DNA of 64,000 bases, from NCBI GenBank assembly GCA_900469955.1, contig UBYX01000002.1, positions 62,193 through 126,192 of the forward strand, read 5' to 3'. The notes below the pieces were generated by a model. It was not told the DNA's origin and ran no database searches. It was given only the letters and a program-made list of their open reading frames with translations. Position numbers and translations under genes: made by a program. Every line of letters begins with the position of its first letter. Position 1 is the first letter of the stretch. The DNA is from Hyphomicrobiales bacterium. GTDB lineage: Bacteria; Pseudomonadota; Alphaproteobacteria; Rhizobiales; Rhizobiaceae. Positions 9,002-17,750 of the stretch are shown here, in pieces.

Positions 9002-10027
9002 ATGGATGATCAAATGGGCGCCGATGCCGAACTGATGGACACGTTCGATCGTGCCTTCTCACCCCTCGAAGGGGCGGTTGCGGATGGTCGCATACCGGGT
9101 GGAGTGCTCGGCCTCGTCGACCTGAAGCATGGCCGCGCGACACGCGCCATAGGCTCGGCGCAGATCGTTCCTGCGGTCCGCCCCATGACGCTCGAAACCT
9201 GGTTCGATCTGGCGTCGCTGACCAAGGTCATATTCACCACGCCGCACATTCTTGAGCTCGCTGAGCAGAGCACGATCGATCTCGACGCGCCGCTGACCAC
9301 GGTGCTGCCGGACCTGCGCCAGTACAACACAGACGCCTGGGAGCGGAAGGTGACGTTCCGTCAATGCCTCGGTCACCAGACGCCCTTTCCGGCAGTGGAA
9401 CCGATCTATACCTATGGTAGCGATCCGGAACTTTTGCGCGCCTTCGTCCTGCAGCGCGAATGGCGCCACGGCCCGCCCGTCTATTCCGACATCAACTTCA
9501 TTCTGCTTGGTCTGGCGTTGGAGCGGCTGACCGGCAAACTTATCCGGGACCTCGATCCCGGCCAGGGCTTTGCGTTTTCCGCCGATCCCGACAAATCGGC
9601 GGCGACGGAAAACTGCACCTGGCGGCAGCGCGTCCTCTGCGGCGAGGTTCATGACGAGAACTGCGCGGCTCTCCGGGGCTCGGGTCATGCGGGCCTCTTT
9701 GGCACCGTGGATTCCGTTCTCGATTTCGCCGAAGGCCTGCTGAACGGCACCGGTGTCTCGAAGCACGCGATTGCGCTGATGCGCACGCCGCTTTCGGACA
9801 AGCGGACGCATGGCTGGGAACATCCCTATCAAAACTGGTCGGGCGGTCGCGCATGCAGCCCCGGCACCATTGGGCATACGGGCTTCACCGGCACCGGACT
9901 CTGGATCGACTTCCACCGGGGCCGTGCCTGGACATTACTCACCAACCGCGTCCATCCGACCCGCCATTTCGACAGCGGCATCATTCCGTTGCGACAGACT
10001 GTGGGCGATCTTATCAATCAATCCTGA
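9002..10027 (+). CDS. Beta-lactamase-fold serine hydrolase, AmiE-like candidate muramyl-peptide amidase
   Basis: This 341-residue class-C beta-lactamase/PBP-fold protein has the active-site SxxK at S72-L-T-K75, a YSD motif at 161-163 and a KTG-equivalent HTG at 292-294. The segment [22 protein letters not shown] (about 214-235) resembles the pattern seen in the hydrolase domain of NagZ-linked proteins and in Bacillus AmiE, which removes stem peptides from MurNAc. There is no signal peptide, so it should act in the cytoplasm on imported fragments. It sits 8 bases after the importer ATPase and 11 before anmK. The fold and motifs are seen; the amidase role is inferred. An esterase is the main alternative. 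Confidence 0.82.
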   Translation: MDDQMGADAELMDTFDRAFSPLEGAVADGRIPGGVLGLVDLKHGRATRAIGSAQIVPAVRPMTLETWFDLASLTKVIFTTPHILELAEQSTIDLDAPLTTVLPDLRQYNTDAWERKVTFRQCLGHQTPFPAVEPIYTYGSDPELLRAFVLQREWRHGPPVYSDINFILLGLALERLTGKLIRDLDPGQGFAFSADPDKSAATENCTWRQRVLCGEVHDENCAALRGSGHAGLFGTVDSVLDFAEGLLNGTGVSKHAIALMRTPLSDKRTHGWEHPYQNWSGGRACSPGTIGHTGFTGTGLWIDFHRGRAWTLLTNRVHPTRHFDSGIIPLRQTVGDLINQS

Positions 10028-10038
10028 GGATCTCGATC

Positions 10039-11154
10039 ATGGAGCCTATCTGGGCCGTCGGCCTGATGACCGGAACCGTCCTGGACGGCAATATCGACGT
10101 GGCGCTCCTGAAGACGGACGGCGAAACGATCGACACCTTCGGCGCCTATACGCTCGCCCCCTATCCTCCGGAAATGCGCGCACTGCTTGAAGAGACGCTC
10201 CGGCAGGCGCGCGCCTGGAACTTCGAGGGGCCGGAGCCGGCAATCTTCCAGGAGGCGGAGGACGCCCTGACGCGTGCCCAATCGAAGGCGGTAAAAGACC
10301 TCGTCGAAAGCACCGGCCTTGGCATGGCAGATATCGGCATCGTGGGCTTTCACGGACAGACGGTGCTGCACCGCGCGCCGACGAGCACGCGACTGGGCGA
10401 TACACGCCAGCTCGGCGATGGAGAACTCATGGCTTCCATCCTCGGCACCAAGGTCGCTTACGACTTCCGCTCTGCCGACGTTCGCGCCGGAGGCCAGGGC
10501 GCGCCCCTTGCCGCCGCATATCACGCCGCCCTGCTGCGCAGCGTGGACACAAGCGGCGAGACGGCCGTGCTCAATCTCGGCGGCGTCGCAAACATCACCT
10601 GGTGGGACGGTGGCGACACCGTCATCGCCTTCGACACCGGCCCGGCAAATGCCCCGCTCAACGATTTCATCAAGGCTCAGGGTCTGGGCGAGATGGATCG
10701 CGACGGTGCGCTGGGTGCCTCCGGCAAGGTCAATGAGGAACGGCTTGCCCGTCTCCTGCAACATCCCTACCTGACAGCCCCTTATCCGAAGTCTCTCGAC
10801 CGGTTCGACTTTACCGCCGCCATGGCCGATGGTCTTGACCCGGCCGATGGGGCGGCCACGCTCTCGGCCTTTACGGCATCCGCGGTCGGCAAGGCTCTCG
10901 ATCTTCTGCCCCGCCGGCCGAAACGGCTGATCGTCAGCGGCGGCGGGCGCCACAACCCGACGATCATGAGCATGATTGAAACCAGGGCGGGTGTTGTTGC
11001 CGCCTCGGCAGATCAGTTCGGCTGGCGCGGCGATGCAGTCGAGGCAGAATGCTTCGCCTTCCTTGCCGTTCGCGTTCTGCGCGGCCTGCCGATCAGCTTC
11101 CCGACGACGACGGGTGCACCTCGCCCCATGCCAGGCGGCAGACTGGCCGGATAA
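10039..11154 (+). CDS. anmK: Anhydro-N-acetylmuramic acid kinase (AnmK)
   Basis: AnmK opens the 1,6-anhydro ring of anhMurNAc and phosphorylates it to MurNAc-6-P, the substrate of MurQ. The 371-residue product has the ATP motif as [16 protein letters not shown] (residues about 9-24), the substrate region [15 protein letters not shown] with the expected Asp, and [11 protein letters not shown]. The ATP loop reads GTVLDGN rather than the GTSxDG of E. coli. The rest of the protein is intact, so this is more likely a lineage variant than damage. ATG 10039 follows the hydrolase gene by 11 bases. Anhydro-sugars arise only from lytic transglycosylase action, which ties this locus to turnover of peptidoglycan. 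Confidence 0.94.
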   Translation: MEPIWAVGLMTGTVLDGNIDVALLKTDGETIDTFGAYTLAPYPPEMRALLEETLRQARAWNFEGPEPAIFQEAEDALTRAQSKAVKDLVESTGLGMADIGIVGFHGQTVLHRAPTSTRLGDTRQLGDGELMASILGTKVAYDFRSADVRAGGQGAPLAAAYHAALLRSVDTSGETAVLNLGGVANITWWDGGDTVIAFDTGPANAPLNDFIKAQGLGEMDRDGALGASGKVNEERLARLLQHPYLTAPYPKSLDRFDFTAAMADGLDPADGAATLSAFTASAVGKALDLLPRRPKRLIVSGGGRHNPTIMSMIETRAGVVAASADQFGWRGDAVEAECFAFLAVRVLRGLPISFPTTTGAPRPMPGGRLAG

Positions 11155-11195
11155 GCCACCTTCGATACAATCCTGAGTCGGAGCGCTCGAACATC

Positions 11196-12116
11196 ATGAA
11201 CAAAAGAGTGGCTTCCGCTTTGAGCGGCAATGCGGTGCTTCTCGGCGTGCTGCTGATGCTGCTCGGCGATTTCATGTTCTCGCTGAACGACGCCATGGGC
11301 AAATGGTTGGTCGCGAGCTTTTCCGTCGGCCAGGTTCTGGTCATCCGCTCGCTCGGCGCTTTCTTGGTCCTCGGGCCGATGATCGCCCGTAAGCCCCTTG
11401 CAGTTCTCTACAATGTCGAACGGCCGGGACTGCAGATATTGCGGGTTGTCTTCGCCACCGGCGATCTCGCGCTCTTCTACGCCGCCGTGATCTACCTGCC
11501 GCTCGCCGACGTCATGACGTTCTACATGGCTGGCCCCATCTACGTCGCCGCTCTTTCTCATTTCCTGCTGGGGGAGCGGATCGGATGGCGGCGCTGGCTC
11601 GCGGTTCTCGCCGGTTTCGCAGGCGTGGTGATTGCGCTGCGCCCGTCATCCGAGATGCTGACATGGCCCTCGGTCTTCGGCCTGATCGGCAGCTTCTCCT
11701 TCGCCCTGACGCTGGTGCTGAACCGCAGACTGCGCGGCACTTCCGACGCGACCTTGGTGACCTGGCAAACGGTGGCTGGTCTCATCGCCGGGATTTTTCT
11801 CAGCGTGGGCAACTGGAGCCCGTTCAACCTGAGTGAACTCCTGGCGCTGCTTTTGCTGGGCATTGTTGCCTGCATCGCGCACCTGCTCATTACCCGCTCG
11901 CTGAAGCTCGCCCCCGCCTCGGTACTTGCGCCGCTGCAATATACGCTGCTGCTATGGGCCGTCATCCTCGGCTGGCTATTCTTCGGCGACCTGCCGGACA
12001 CCCAGACCTGGATAGGTGCGGGCATCATCGTTTTTGCCGGCCTGTTCATCTTCCATCGTGGCAACGTCAAGCAGGATGCCGAAGTCGTCGTTCCGACGGA
12101 TTCGAGCCACGGCTAG
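11196..12116 (+). CDS. DMT-superfamily (EamA) transporter
   Basis: This 306-residue inner-membrane protein has about ten TM helices arranged as two EamA repeats (first about 17-145, second about 155-295). Repeat hallmarks are visible: RSLGAFLVLGP, LGERIGWRRWLAVLAGFAGVVIALRP and VLAPLQYTLLLWAVILGWLFFGDLP. The family exports or imports small metabolites, and the substrate cannot be read from sequence. It follows anmK by 41 bases and is probably the last gene of the operon. It might export a recycling by-product, but it may also be unrelated to the pathway. It converges on yehW. Confidence 0.88.
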   Translation: MNKRVASALSGNAVLLGVLLMLLGDFMFSLNDAMGKWLVASFSVGQVLVIRSLGAFLVLGPMIARKPLAVLYNVERPGLQILRVVFATGDLALFYAAVIYLPLADVMTFYMAGPIYVAALSHFLLGERIGWRRWLAVLAGFAGVVIALRPSSEMLTWPSVFGLIGSFSFALTLVLNRRLRGTSDATLVTWQTVAGLIAGIFLSVGNWSPFNLSELLALLLLGIVACIAHLLITRSLKLAPASVLAPLQYTLLLWAVILGWLFFGDLPDTQTWIGAGIIVFAGLFIFHRGNVKQDAEVVVPTDSSHG

Positions 12117-12138
12117 GTTTGCGACAGCGCCAGCGCGA

Positions 12139-12882
12139 TCACCGAGCGCCGGCGCGGCGGGCCAGCAGGCTTTCCGCCGCCGATAGTCCGTCATAGATCA
12201 GGACAGCCAAAGCTCCGACGATCAGGCCGCCTTGCAGGATGAAGGCCAGGTTATTCGACTGCAGTCCGGCGATGATCACCTCGCCGAGCGTTTTTGCCGC
12301 AACCGTAGAGCCGATGGTCGCGGTGGACAGGCTGATGACGACCGACAGCCGAATGCCGCCGACGATAACCGCCAGCGACAGCGGCAATTCGATCTGCATC
12401 AGCCGCTGGAAACCCGTCATGCCGGCGCCGCGTGCCGCCTCGATGACCGACTGGGGCAGATTGGTGAGCGCGGTAAGGGTGTTCTCGAAGATCGGCAGGA
12501 GGCCATAAAGGAACAGTGCGATCAGGGTCGGCTTTTCGCCGAAGCCCACCGCCGGCACGGCCAGAGCCAGCACCGCAACCGGCGGAAACGTCTGACCGAT
12601 ATTCACGAGACTCCGAGACAGCGGCAGGAATTCGCTCCCGAACGGCCGGGTGACGAGTATGGCCAGAAGCACTGCGATGATCGTCGCCATCAGGGTGGCG
12701 AAAAATACGGTCTTCAGGTGCAAGAGCGTCAGGCTGAGCAGGCTGCCCTGGTTGTAGATGGCCGGCGCGTTCGGTTGCACCAAAGACCTGAATAACGGCT
12801 CGAAACTCTCCGGAACGAGCAGAAAGGCGATCAGCAGAAAAAGCAGCAGTGCCCGCAATGCGAACGGAAACCAGACCTTCAT
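12139..12882 (-). CDS. yehW: Osmoprotectant ABC permease (YehW type)
   Basis: This 247-residue permease of the OpuCB/YehW family has about five or six TM segments. The EAA-like loop is visible (SVIEAARGAGMTGFQRLMQIELPLSL). It is the second channel subunit of the four-gene importer transcribed leftward in the order yehZ, yehY, yehX, yehW. Its start overlaps the yehX stop by 4 bases. YehZYXW systems import compatible solutes such as glycine betaine, with low affinity in E. coli. Confidence 0.88.
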   Translation of the reverse strand: MKVWFPFALRALLLFLLIAFLLVPESFEPLFRSLVQPNAPAIYNQGSLLSLTLLHLKTVFFATLMATIIAVLLAILVTRPFGSEFLPLSRSLVNIGQTFPPVAVLALAVPAVGFGEKPTLIALFLYGLLPIFENTLTALTNLPQSVIEAARGAGMTGFQRLMQIELPLSLAVIVGGIRLSVVISLSTATIGSTVAAKTLGEVIIAGLQSNNLAFILQGGLIVGALAVLIYDGLSAAESLLARRAGAR

Positions 12883-13817
12883 AGAGGCCTCGCTGCCCGC
12901 TTGAGAAGCGCGTCCAGGGTCACCCGTCCCATCGGCATTCCGGTGGCCGAGACCACGGGCAATGCCTTTCTACCGGTCCAGAGAAGGTCGGCGAGTGCCT
13001 CCTGCTGTGTCCTGTCTTCCCGAATCGGCTCCCCGGCGGCCTCGCCCGGCTCCGCAGCCGTTCCTGCCGTTGCTATCGAAAGCAGACGGAACGGTCGCTC
13101 CGCATCGCCGATTAGGGTTTCCACGAAAGATGTCGCCGGTGTCTGCACGAGCTCTGCCGGTGGTCCGTATTGAACGACCTTGCCCTGATCCATCACGGCG
13201 ATCTTGTTGGCGAGATGAAAAGCCTCGTTCATGTCATGGGTCACGAGCACGATCGTCGTGCCGAAATGCTTCTGGATCGCAAGCAGATCCTCCTGCGCCT
13301 TCGCACGGATGATCGGATCAAGGGCACCGAAGGGTTCGTCCATGAGGAGCACATTGGGTTCCGCCGCCAAGGCGCGCGCCACGCCCACCCGCTGCTGCTG
13401 CCCGCCGGAGAGTTCGTGCGGGTAACGCGGCCCGTAGACTTCCGGCTCAAGCTGGAAAAGGGTCAGCAGTTCCGCGACCTTGAAGTCGATCCGGCGCCTT
13501 TCCCAGCCCAGCAGACTTGGCACGGTCGCGATGTTCTGCGCCACCGTACGATGTGGAAACAGCCCGTGGCCCTGAATGGCGTAGCCGATCCGCCTGCGAA
13601 GTTCGTAGCCGGCGATCGACCGATTGTCTTCGCCATCCAGTCTGATCGCTCCCGAAGTCGCCTCCACCAACCGATTGATCATTCTGAGCAGCGTCGTTTT
13701 GCCTGAACCGGACGTACCGACGACGACAGTGACCGTGCGCGGTTCGATCACCATGGAGACGTTATCGACGACGGCCACCCCGTCATACTGTTTGGTAATG
13801 GCGTCGATCTCGATCAT
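12879..13817 (-). CDS. yehX: Osmoprotectant ABC ATPase (YehX type)
   Basis: This 312-residue ATPase of the quaternary-amine importer family has Walker A GTSGSGKTT near residue 35, signature LSGGQQQR, Walker B VLLMDEPFGALD and the switch region TIVLVTHDMNEAF. It lacks a full CBS pair; a degenerate regulatory tail of about 60 residues (LADLLWTGRKALPVV to the end) remains at the C-terminus. It overlaps both neighbours by 4 bases. Confidence 0.9.
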   Translation of the reverse strand: MIEIDAITKQYDGVAVVDNVSMVIEPRTVTVVVGTSGSGKTTLLRMINRLVEATSGAIRLDGEDNRSIAGYELRRRIGYAIQGHGLFPHRTVAQNIATVPSLLGWERRRIDFKVAELLTLFQLEPEVYGPRYPHELSGGQQQRVGVARALAAEPNVLLMDEPFGALDPIIRAKAQEDLLAIQKHFGTTIVLVTHDMNEAFHLANKIAVMDQGKVVQYGPPAELVQTPATSFVETLIGDAERPFRLLSIATAGTAAEPGEAAGEPIREDRTQQEALADLLWTGRKALPVVSATGMPMGRVTLDALLKRAARPL

Positions 13818-14980
13818 GCCGACCTCGCTCCGTTTACGGCTCGCGAATTAAGCTCGATAAGTGCATCCAGTATTACGGCGGCTGCAAAGGAGAGTGCCAC
13901 GGTCGGCACCGCGCCAAGCAACACGAGATCCATGGCAGTCTGGCCGATGCCCTGAAAAACGAAAACGCCAAACCCTCCGCCGCCGATCAGGGCCGCGATC
14001 GTTGCAAGGCCGATATTCTGGACGAGCACGATACGGATGCCGGTAAGGATCACCGGCAGCGCAAGCGGAAACTCGATCTTGAAGAGCCGCTGCCGATTTG
14101 TCATGCCGATCCCGCGGGCTGCATCGACCGCGTCTTTTGGAACGCCGGAAAGTCCGATGACGGTGTTGGCGACCACCGGCAGCAGCGAATAGAGGAAGAG
14201 CGCGACGAATGCAGGTGCCGCCCCGATGCCGCGGATGCCGAGCGCCGCGGCACCGGGAACCGTCGCGGCGATCCAGCCGAGCGGCGCGATGAGAATGCCG
14301 AAAAGCGCGATGGACGGGATCGTCTGTATGAGATTGAGCGTGTTCAGAACGCTCGCCCGCAATGGCTCGACCCGATGACAGAGGATGCCGAGCGGCAGGC
14401 CGATCGCCACGGCAGCCACCAGCGACCCGAGCGCGAGCGCAACGTGTTTGCCTGCTTCGACCCAGAAGACATCGGCCCTGCCCGCATATTCCTTCATGAT
14501 TGAAAGTCCGTCCCAGCTTCCCGAAACCAGGAGGCCGCCCACACCCGCGGCCGCCAGTATCAGAAACAGCACCCGCATCCACGGCGGCGGCTTCAGCCGC
14601 GTGATCGCATCGGCGGCCAAGAGCGCGAAGGCGAAAAGAAGGACCCAGAAACCCGACGCAGGGGACACGCGGGCGTAAGTATTGCCTGCAGGCGTAAGGA
14701 AGTGCCCTGTCAAACCCATGGCAAGAGCAAGCGCCAGCAGCGTTGCGGCCGCCGCGACCAGCTTGATCCAGGCGGATGTCCGCAGCAGTGCCGCGACCGC
14801 GGCCACAAACAACAGCGCCAACAGAGCCCAGGCCGCCCAGGACGGCAACGCATCCAGTATCGGTTTCGCCTGCCCCTGCACGATGCGGTTCGGCTTCGAT
14901 ACGGCGAAGTAAGCCCCAAGGCCTCCATAAGCCGCAAGAAGAGCAATGACGACGCCGAGCTTGTCGAACCGAATTCTCAA
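13814..14980 (-). CDS. yehY: Osmoprotectant ABC permease with long N-terminal membrane region (YehY type)
   Basis: This 388-residue permease matches the unusual length of YehY (about 385). It has an extra N-terminal block of four to five TM segments (residues 1-170), then a standard OpuCB-like channel domain with the EAA loop (DAVDAARGIGMTNRQRLFKIEFPLAL). No ATG is suitable: the start appears to be TTG 14980, preceded by AGGGGCGG at good spacing. A terminator-like hairpin separates it from the binding-protein gene. Confidence 0.87.
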   Translation of the reverse strand: MRIRFDKLGVVIALLAAYGGLGAYFAVSKPNRIVQGQAKPILDALPSWAAWALLALLFVAAVAALLRTSAWIKLVAAAATLLALALAMGLTGHFLTPAGNTYARVSPASGFWVLLFAFALLAADAITRLKPPPWMRVLFLILAAAGVGGLLVSGSWDGLSIMKEYAGRADVFWVEAGKHVALALGSLVAAVAIGLPLGILCHRVEPLRASVLNTLNLIQTIPSIALFGILIAPLGWIAATVPGAAALGIRGIGAAPAFVALFLYSLLPVVANTVIGLSGVPKDAVDAARGIGMTNRQRLFKIEFPLALPVILTGIRIVLVQNIGLATIAALIGGGGFGVFVFQGIGQTAMDLVLLGAVPTVALSFAAAVILDALIELNSRAVNGARSA

Positions 14981-15007
14981 ACCGCCCCTGCTCCCTATCC
15001 GATGAAA

Positions 15008-15035
15008 AAGCCGGACACTTGGAAGCGTCCGGCTT
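15008..15035 (-). terminator. Intercistronic hairpin with T-run after the binding-protein gene
   Basis: A 9-bp stem AAGCCGGAC/GTCCGGCTT with a 10-base loop is followed on the minus strand by TTTTTC. It lies between osmF and yehY and probably terminates part of the transcripts, raising binding protein over permease and ATPase. Confidence 0.65.
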
Positions 15036-15062
15036 ATGTCCCATGAAAACCCTTGGCGAGAA

Positions 15063-15974
15063 CTATTTCAAGAAGCCGTTTTTCTTCAGGAAATCCTCGG
15101 CGACCGCCTTGGCCGGTTCGCCGCCCACTTGCACGCGGCCATTTAGGTCCTGCAGCGTGACGAGATCGAGCTTCTCGAAAACCGGCTTCAACAGCGTTTC
15201 GATATTCGGGGCCTTCTTCAAGACCTCCTCGCGGATGATAGGTGCCGGCTGATAGACGGGCTGCACGCCCTTGTCATCCTCGAGAACAACAAGCCCGGAG
15301 GGCGCGATACCGCCATCGGTTCCGTAGACCATTGCGGCGTTCGCGCCGTTCGTCTGATTGGCAGCCGCCGCAATCGTCGCTGCCGTGTCACCGCCGGAGA
15401 GGGTGATGAGCTGGGCGGGCTGGAGCTTGAAACCGTAGGTCGTCTGGAACGAAGGCAGCGCCGCAGCGGAATTCACGAATTCGGAAGAGGCCGCCAATAC
15501 GATCTTGCCACCACCAGCGACATACTTGCCGAAATCGCTGAGCGTCTTCAACTTGTTCGCGTCGGCAACATCCTTGCGGACTGCAATGGCCCATGTGTTG
15601 TTTGCCGGCGACGGCGCGAGCCAGACGATCTTGTTGGCGTCGTAGTCGAGTTTCTTGACCGTTTCATAAGCTTTTTTCGGATCCTTCCAGACGGGATCCT
15701 CGGCCTTTTCGAAGAAGAAGGCGCCATTGCCGGTATATTCTGGATAGATATCGATCTCGCCTGCGGCGATCGCCTTGCGGACAACCGGAGTGGCACCCAG
15801 CTGGATGCGATCCGTCGCCTGGATATTGTTGGCCTTCAACACGGCAAGCACAATATTGCCCAGTACACCACCTTCGGTGTCGATTTTCGAGGAAACCACC
15901 ACCTGGGCATGAGCCATTGTAGCCGAAACACCCAGTGCAAAAGCGATACCCAGCAACTGCTTTTTCAGGGACAT
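15063..15974 (-). CDS. osmF: Osmoprotectant ABC substrate-binding protein (OsmF/YehZ type)
   Basis: This 303-residue periplasmic binding protein of the OpuAC/ProX family has a Sec signal peptide (cleavage likely after AMAHA-type residues near 23). The mature start VVVSSKIDTEGGVLGNI is typical of the YehZ/OsmF clade, as is the segment EIDIYPEYTGNGAFFF, which lines the quaternary-amine site. It is the first gene of a leftward operon whose order, yehZYXW, equals that of E. coli. The likely role is uptake of betaine-like compatible solutes under osmotic or stationary-phase stress. The upstream gap contains a direct repeat AAGTTAGAGCC at 16012-16022 and 16028-16038. Confidence 0.9.
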   Translation of the reverse strand: MSLKKQLLGIAFALGVSATMAHAQVVVSSKIDTEGGVLGNIVLAVLKANNIQATDRIQLGATPVVRKAIAAGEIDIYPEYTGNGAFFFEKAEDPVWKDPKKAYETVKKLDYDANKIVWLAPSPANNTWAIAVRKDVADANKLKTLSDFGKYVAGGGKIVLAASSEFVNSAAALPSFQTTYGFKLQPAQLITLSGGDTAATIAAAANQTNGANAAMVYGTDGGIAPSGLVVLEDDKGVQPVYQPAPIIREEVLKKAPNIETLLKPVFEKLDLVTLQDLNGRVQVGGEPAKAVAEDFLKKNGFLK

Positions 15975-16162
15975 GACTGAATTTCCTCCGAACAGCGGGC
16001 GTCCCCCGCGAAAGTTAGAGCCGAAACAAGTTAGAGCCTTCCCTATGTAGGGTCAGCTTTGCACTCTACGAGTTCTGAATCTAGGCGAATCGGTAATTTT
16101 TTCGGCTTGTCTAGCAAACGCCACCAACGATCTTCCAGCCGAAGCGGCCTAGCTGGATGAAA

Positions 16163-16198
16163 GCAGATCCTGAACTTCGTCTGAAGCTCAGGATCTGC
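16163..16198 (-). terminator. Long hairpin downstream of the SDR gene
   Basis: An 11-bp stem GCAGATCCTGA/TCAGGATCTGC encloses an inner CTTC/GAAG stem. On the minus strand it is followed by CTTTCAT. It most likely ends the SDR transcript before osmF. The T-run is weak. Confidence 0.45.
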
Positions 16199-16246
16199 GC
16201 AGCTGGTATGATCTGGACTCTGTGCCGGAGCTTCGGTTCTTGACGC

Positions 16247-17008
16247 TCAGATTCCGAGGCCACCGGCTACATTAATGGTCTCACCGTTGATGTAACCCGC
16301 ATGTGGTCCGGCGAGGAAAGCGATGGTTTCCGCCACTTCCTCGAGGGTCGCAATGCGACGGATCGGATGCATGTCCAGGATGGCGTCACGGTTCGGAAGC
16401 TCACCGCCAACATCCGCAGCCATGTCCGTCGGCATGATTCCCGGCTGGACTACGTTCACAGTGATGTTGCGCCGGCCAAGGTCGCGCGCAATGCCCTTCG
16501 CGTATCCGGCGAGCGCCCACTTTGTGCCGGCGTAATCGGCGACGCCGGGGAAGAGTACGTAGGAGCCGAGGAGAGAGCCGATGAAGATGATCCGGCCACC
16601 GTCGGTCAGTTTTTGCGCCGCCGCGCGGGTGTTGGCGATCGTGCCCATGACATTGACCTGCCACTGGCGATTATATGCCTCCCCGTCGAGCTCCGGGTCG
16701 TCCACCATGTGACCTTGGATCGCAATACCGGCATTGTTCACGAGGATATCGAGCTTTCCGAACTCAGCAATCACACGGTCGATCAGAGGCTTGGCGGAAG
16801 CAAGGTCAGCCTGATCGCTCTTGACTGCGATCGCGCGGACACCCTTTGCCTTGAGCCTCTCCACAACAGCTTCCGCCTTGTCGGCGGAGGCCGCGTAGCT
16901 GATCGCAACGTCTGCTCCGTGTTCGGCGAACGCTTCCGCGGTGGCGGCACCGAGGCCGCGTGAGCCACCGGTGATGAGGGCGACCTTCCCCTTGAGTATC
17001 TTCGACAT
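16247..17008 (-). CDS. SDR-family oxidoreductase
   Basis: This 253-residue classical short-chain dehydrogenase has the cofactor motif TGGSRGLGAA near the N-terminus, NNAGIA, the catalytic Ser in IGSLLGS and the YxxxK pair in DYAGTK. The C-terminal GETINVAGGLGI is typical of 3-oxoacyl-ACP-reductase-like SDRs. ATG 17008 was chosen because AAAGGAT precedes it at ideal spacing. The gene is divergent from a TetR regulator whose likely operators lie in the shared 154-base gap, so it is probably the regulator's target. The substrate is unknown. Confidence 0.9.
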   Translation of the reverse strand: MSKILKGKVALITGGSRGLGAATAEAFAEHGADVAISYAASADKAEAVVERLKAKGVRAIAVKSDQADLASAKPLIDRVIAEFGKLDILVNNAGIAIQGHMVDDPELDGEAYNRQWQVNVMGTIANTRAAAQKLTDGGRIIFIGSLLGSYVLFPGVADYAGTKWALAGYAKGIARDLGRRNITVNVVQPGIMPTDMAADVGGELPNRDAILDMHPIRRIATLEEVAETIAFLAGPHAGYINGETINVAGGLGI

Positions 17009-17084
17009 GAGTATCCTTTCTCTATTCAACTAGGGCTCTGCTCGATCCTTCGAGCGACGCCATATTTCGTACTGAACATTACAG

Positions 17085-17100
17085 TAACGATCGGTATGAA
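17085..17100. promoter_or_regulatory. TetR operator repeat 1 (TAACGATCGGTATGAA)
   Basis: The first copy of a 16-base direct repeat contains the imperfect palindrome TAACGATCGGTA. It lies directly upstream of the -35 box of the TetR promoter and faces the divergent SDR gene. Confidence 0.6.
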
Positions 17101-17102
17101 AT

Positions 17103-17131
17103 TTGACAGAGACGGTCAAGAGGTTTAATAA
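17103..17131 (+). promoter_or_regulatory. Putative tetR promoter (TTGACA-N17-TAATAA)
   Basis: A near-consensus promoter has its -35 at 17103-17108 and its -10 at 17126-17131. It is flanked by the two repeats, with the second overlapping the -10, as expected for an autorepressed gene. It also rules out a TTG start at 17103. Confidence 0.6.
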
Positions 17132-17144
17132 CGATCATTATGAA
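17129..17144. promoter_or_regulatory. TetR operator repeat 2 (TAACGATCATTATGAA)
   Basis: The second copy, 44 bases after the first, differs from it by two bases. It overlaps the -10 box of the tetR promoter. Bound repressor here would block transcription start. Confidence 0.6.
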
Positions 17145-17162
17145 AAGGATTGGGTTGAGCTG

Positions 17163-17750
17163 ATGGGACGCCATCGCGAATTCGATGTGGAGAAGGCGCT
17201 CGACGCCGCGTTATGCGTCTTCTGGCGGAAGGGCTATGAAGGTGCCTCCTATGCCGACCTAACGAAGGCGACTGGTGTCGAAAGACCGGCTCTCTACTCA
17301 GCGTTCGGCAACAAGGAAGCGCTCTTCCGCAAGGTCTTGGTACGCTACTACGAGCGCTATGTGGACTATCTTCCCGCCGCACTCCAACTCCCGACGGCGC
17401 GCGAGGTTGCGGCGCATGCGCTCCAGGGGGCAATCGACCTCACCACCCGTTATCCCGAACACACGGGATGCCTCGCCATCCAGGGGGTCTTGGCGGGATC
17501 CGACGAAGCGGAGCCTGTCCGGCAGGCCTTGATAGAGGCGCGCGCCGAAGGCGAGGCGCAGCTTCGCGAACGCTTCGAGCGGGCAAAGGCCGAGGGCGAC
17601 CTGCCGGAGACGGCCAGGCCCGACGCCCTTGCGGCATTCCTGTTGGCTGTTCTTCACGGCATGGCGGTACAGGCCAAGGCCGGCTTCAGCCGCGATGTGC
17701 TCGCGGCTGTCGCCGAGCAGGCGCTGTCTACCTGGCCGGCGAAAGCGTAA
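17163..17750 (+). CDS. TetR/AcrR-family regulator
   Basis: This 195-residue repressor has an N-terminal helix-turn-helix (about residues 9-55: FDVEKALDAALCVFWRKGYEGASYADLT, then RPALYSAFGNKEALF). The ligand-binding C-terminal domain resembles that of YcdC/AcuR-like members. ATG 17163 was chosen over TTG 17103 because the conserved region starts just after it and the upstream bases form a promoter. It is divergent from the SDR gene and probably represses both the SDR and itself through the paired TAACGATC repeats. The inducer is unknown. Confidence 0.9.
   Translation: MGRHREFDVEKALDAALCVFWRKGYEGASYADLTKATGVERPALYSAFGNKEALFRKVLVRYYERYVDYLPAALQLPTAREVAAHALQGAIDLTTRYPEHTGCLAIQGVLAGSDEAEPVRQALIEARAEGEAQLRERFERAKAEGDLPETARPDALAAFLLAVLHGMAVQAKAGFSRDVLAAVAEQALSTWPAKA

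Noticed and set aside
13848..15044. 398-codon minus-strand frame in another phase of yehY
   Set aside because: The translation is Arg/Gly/Cys-rich nonsense, while the alternative phase gives an intact YehY permease.
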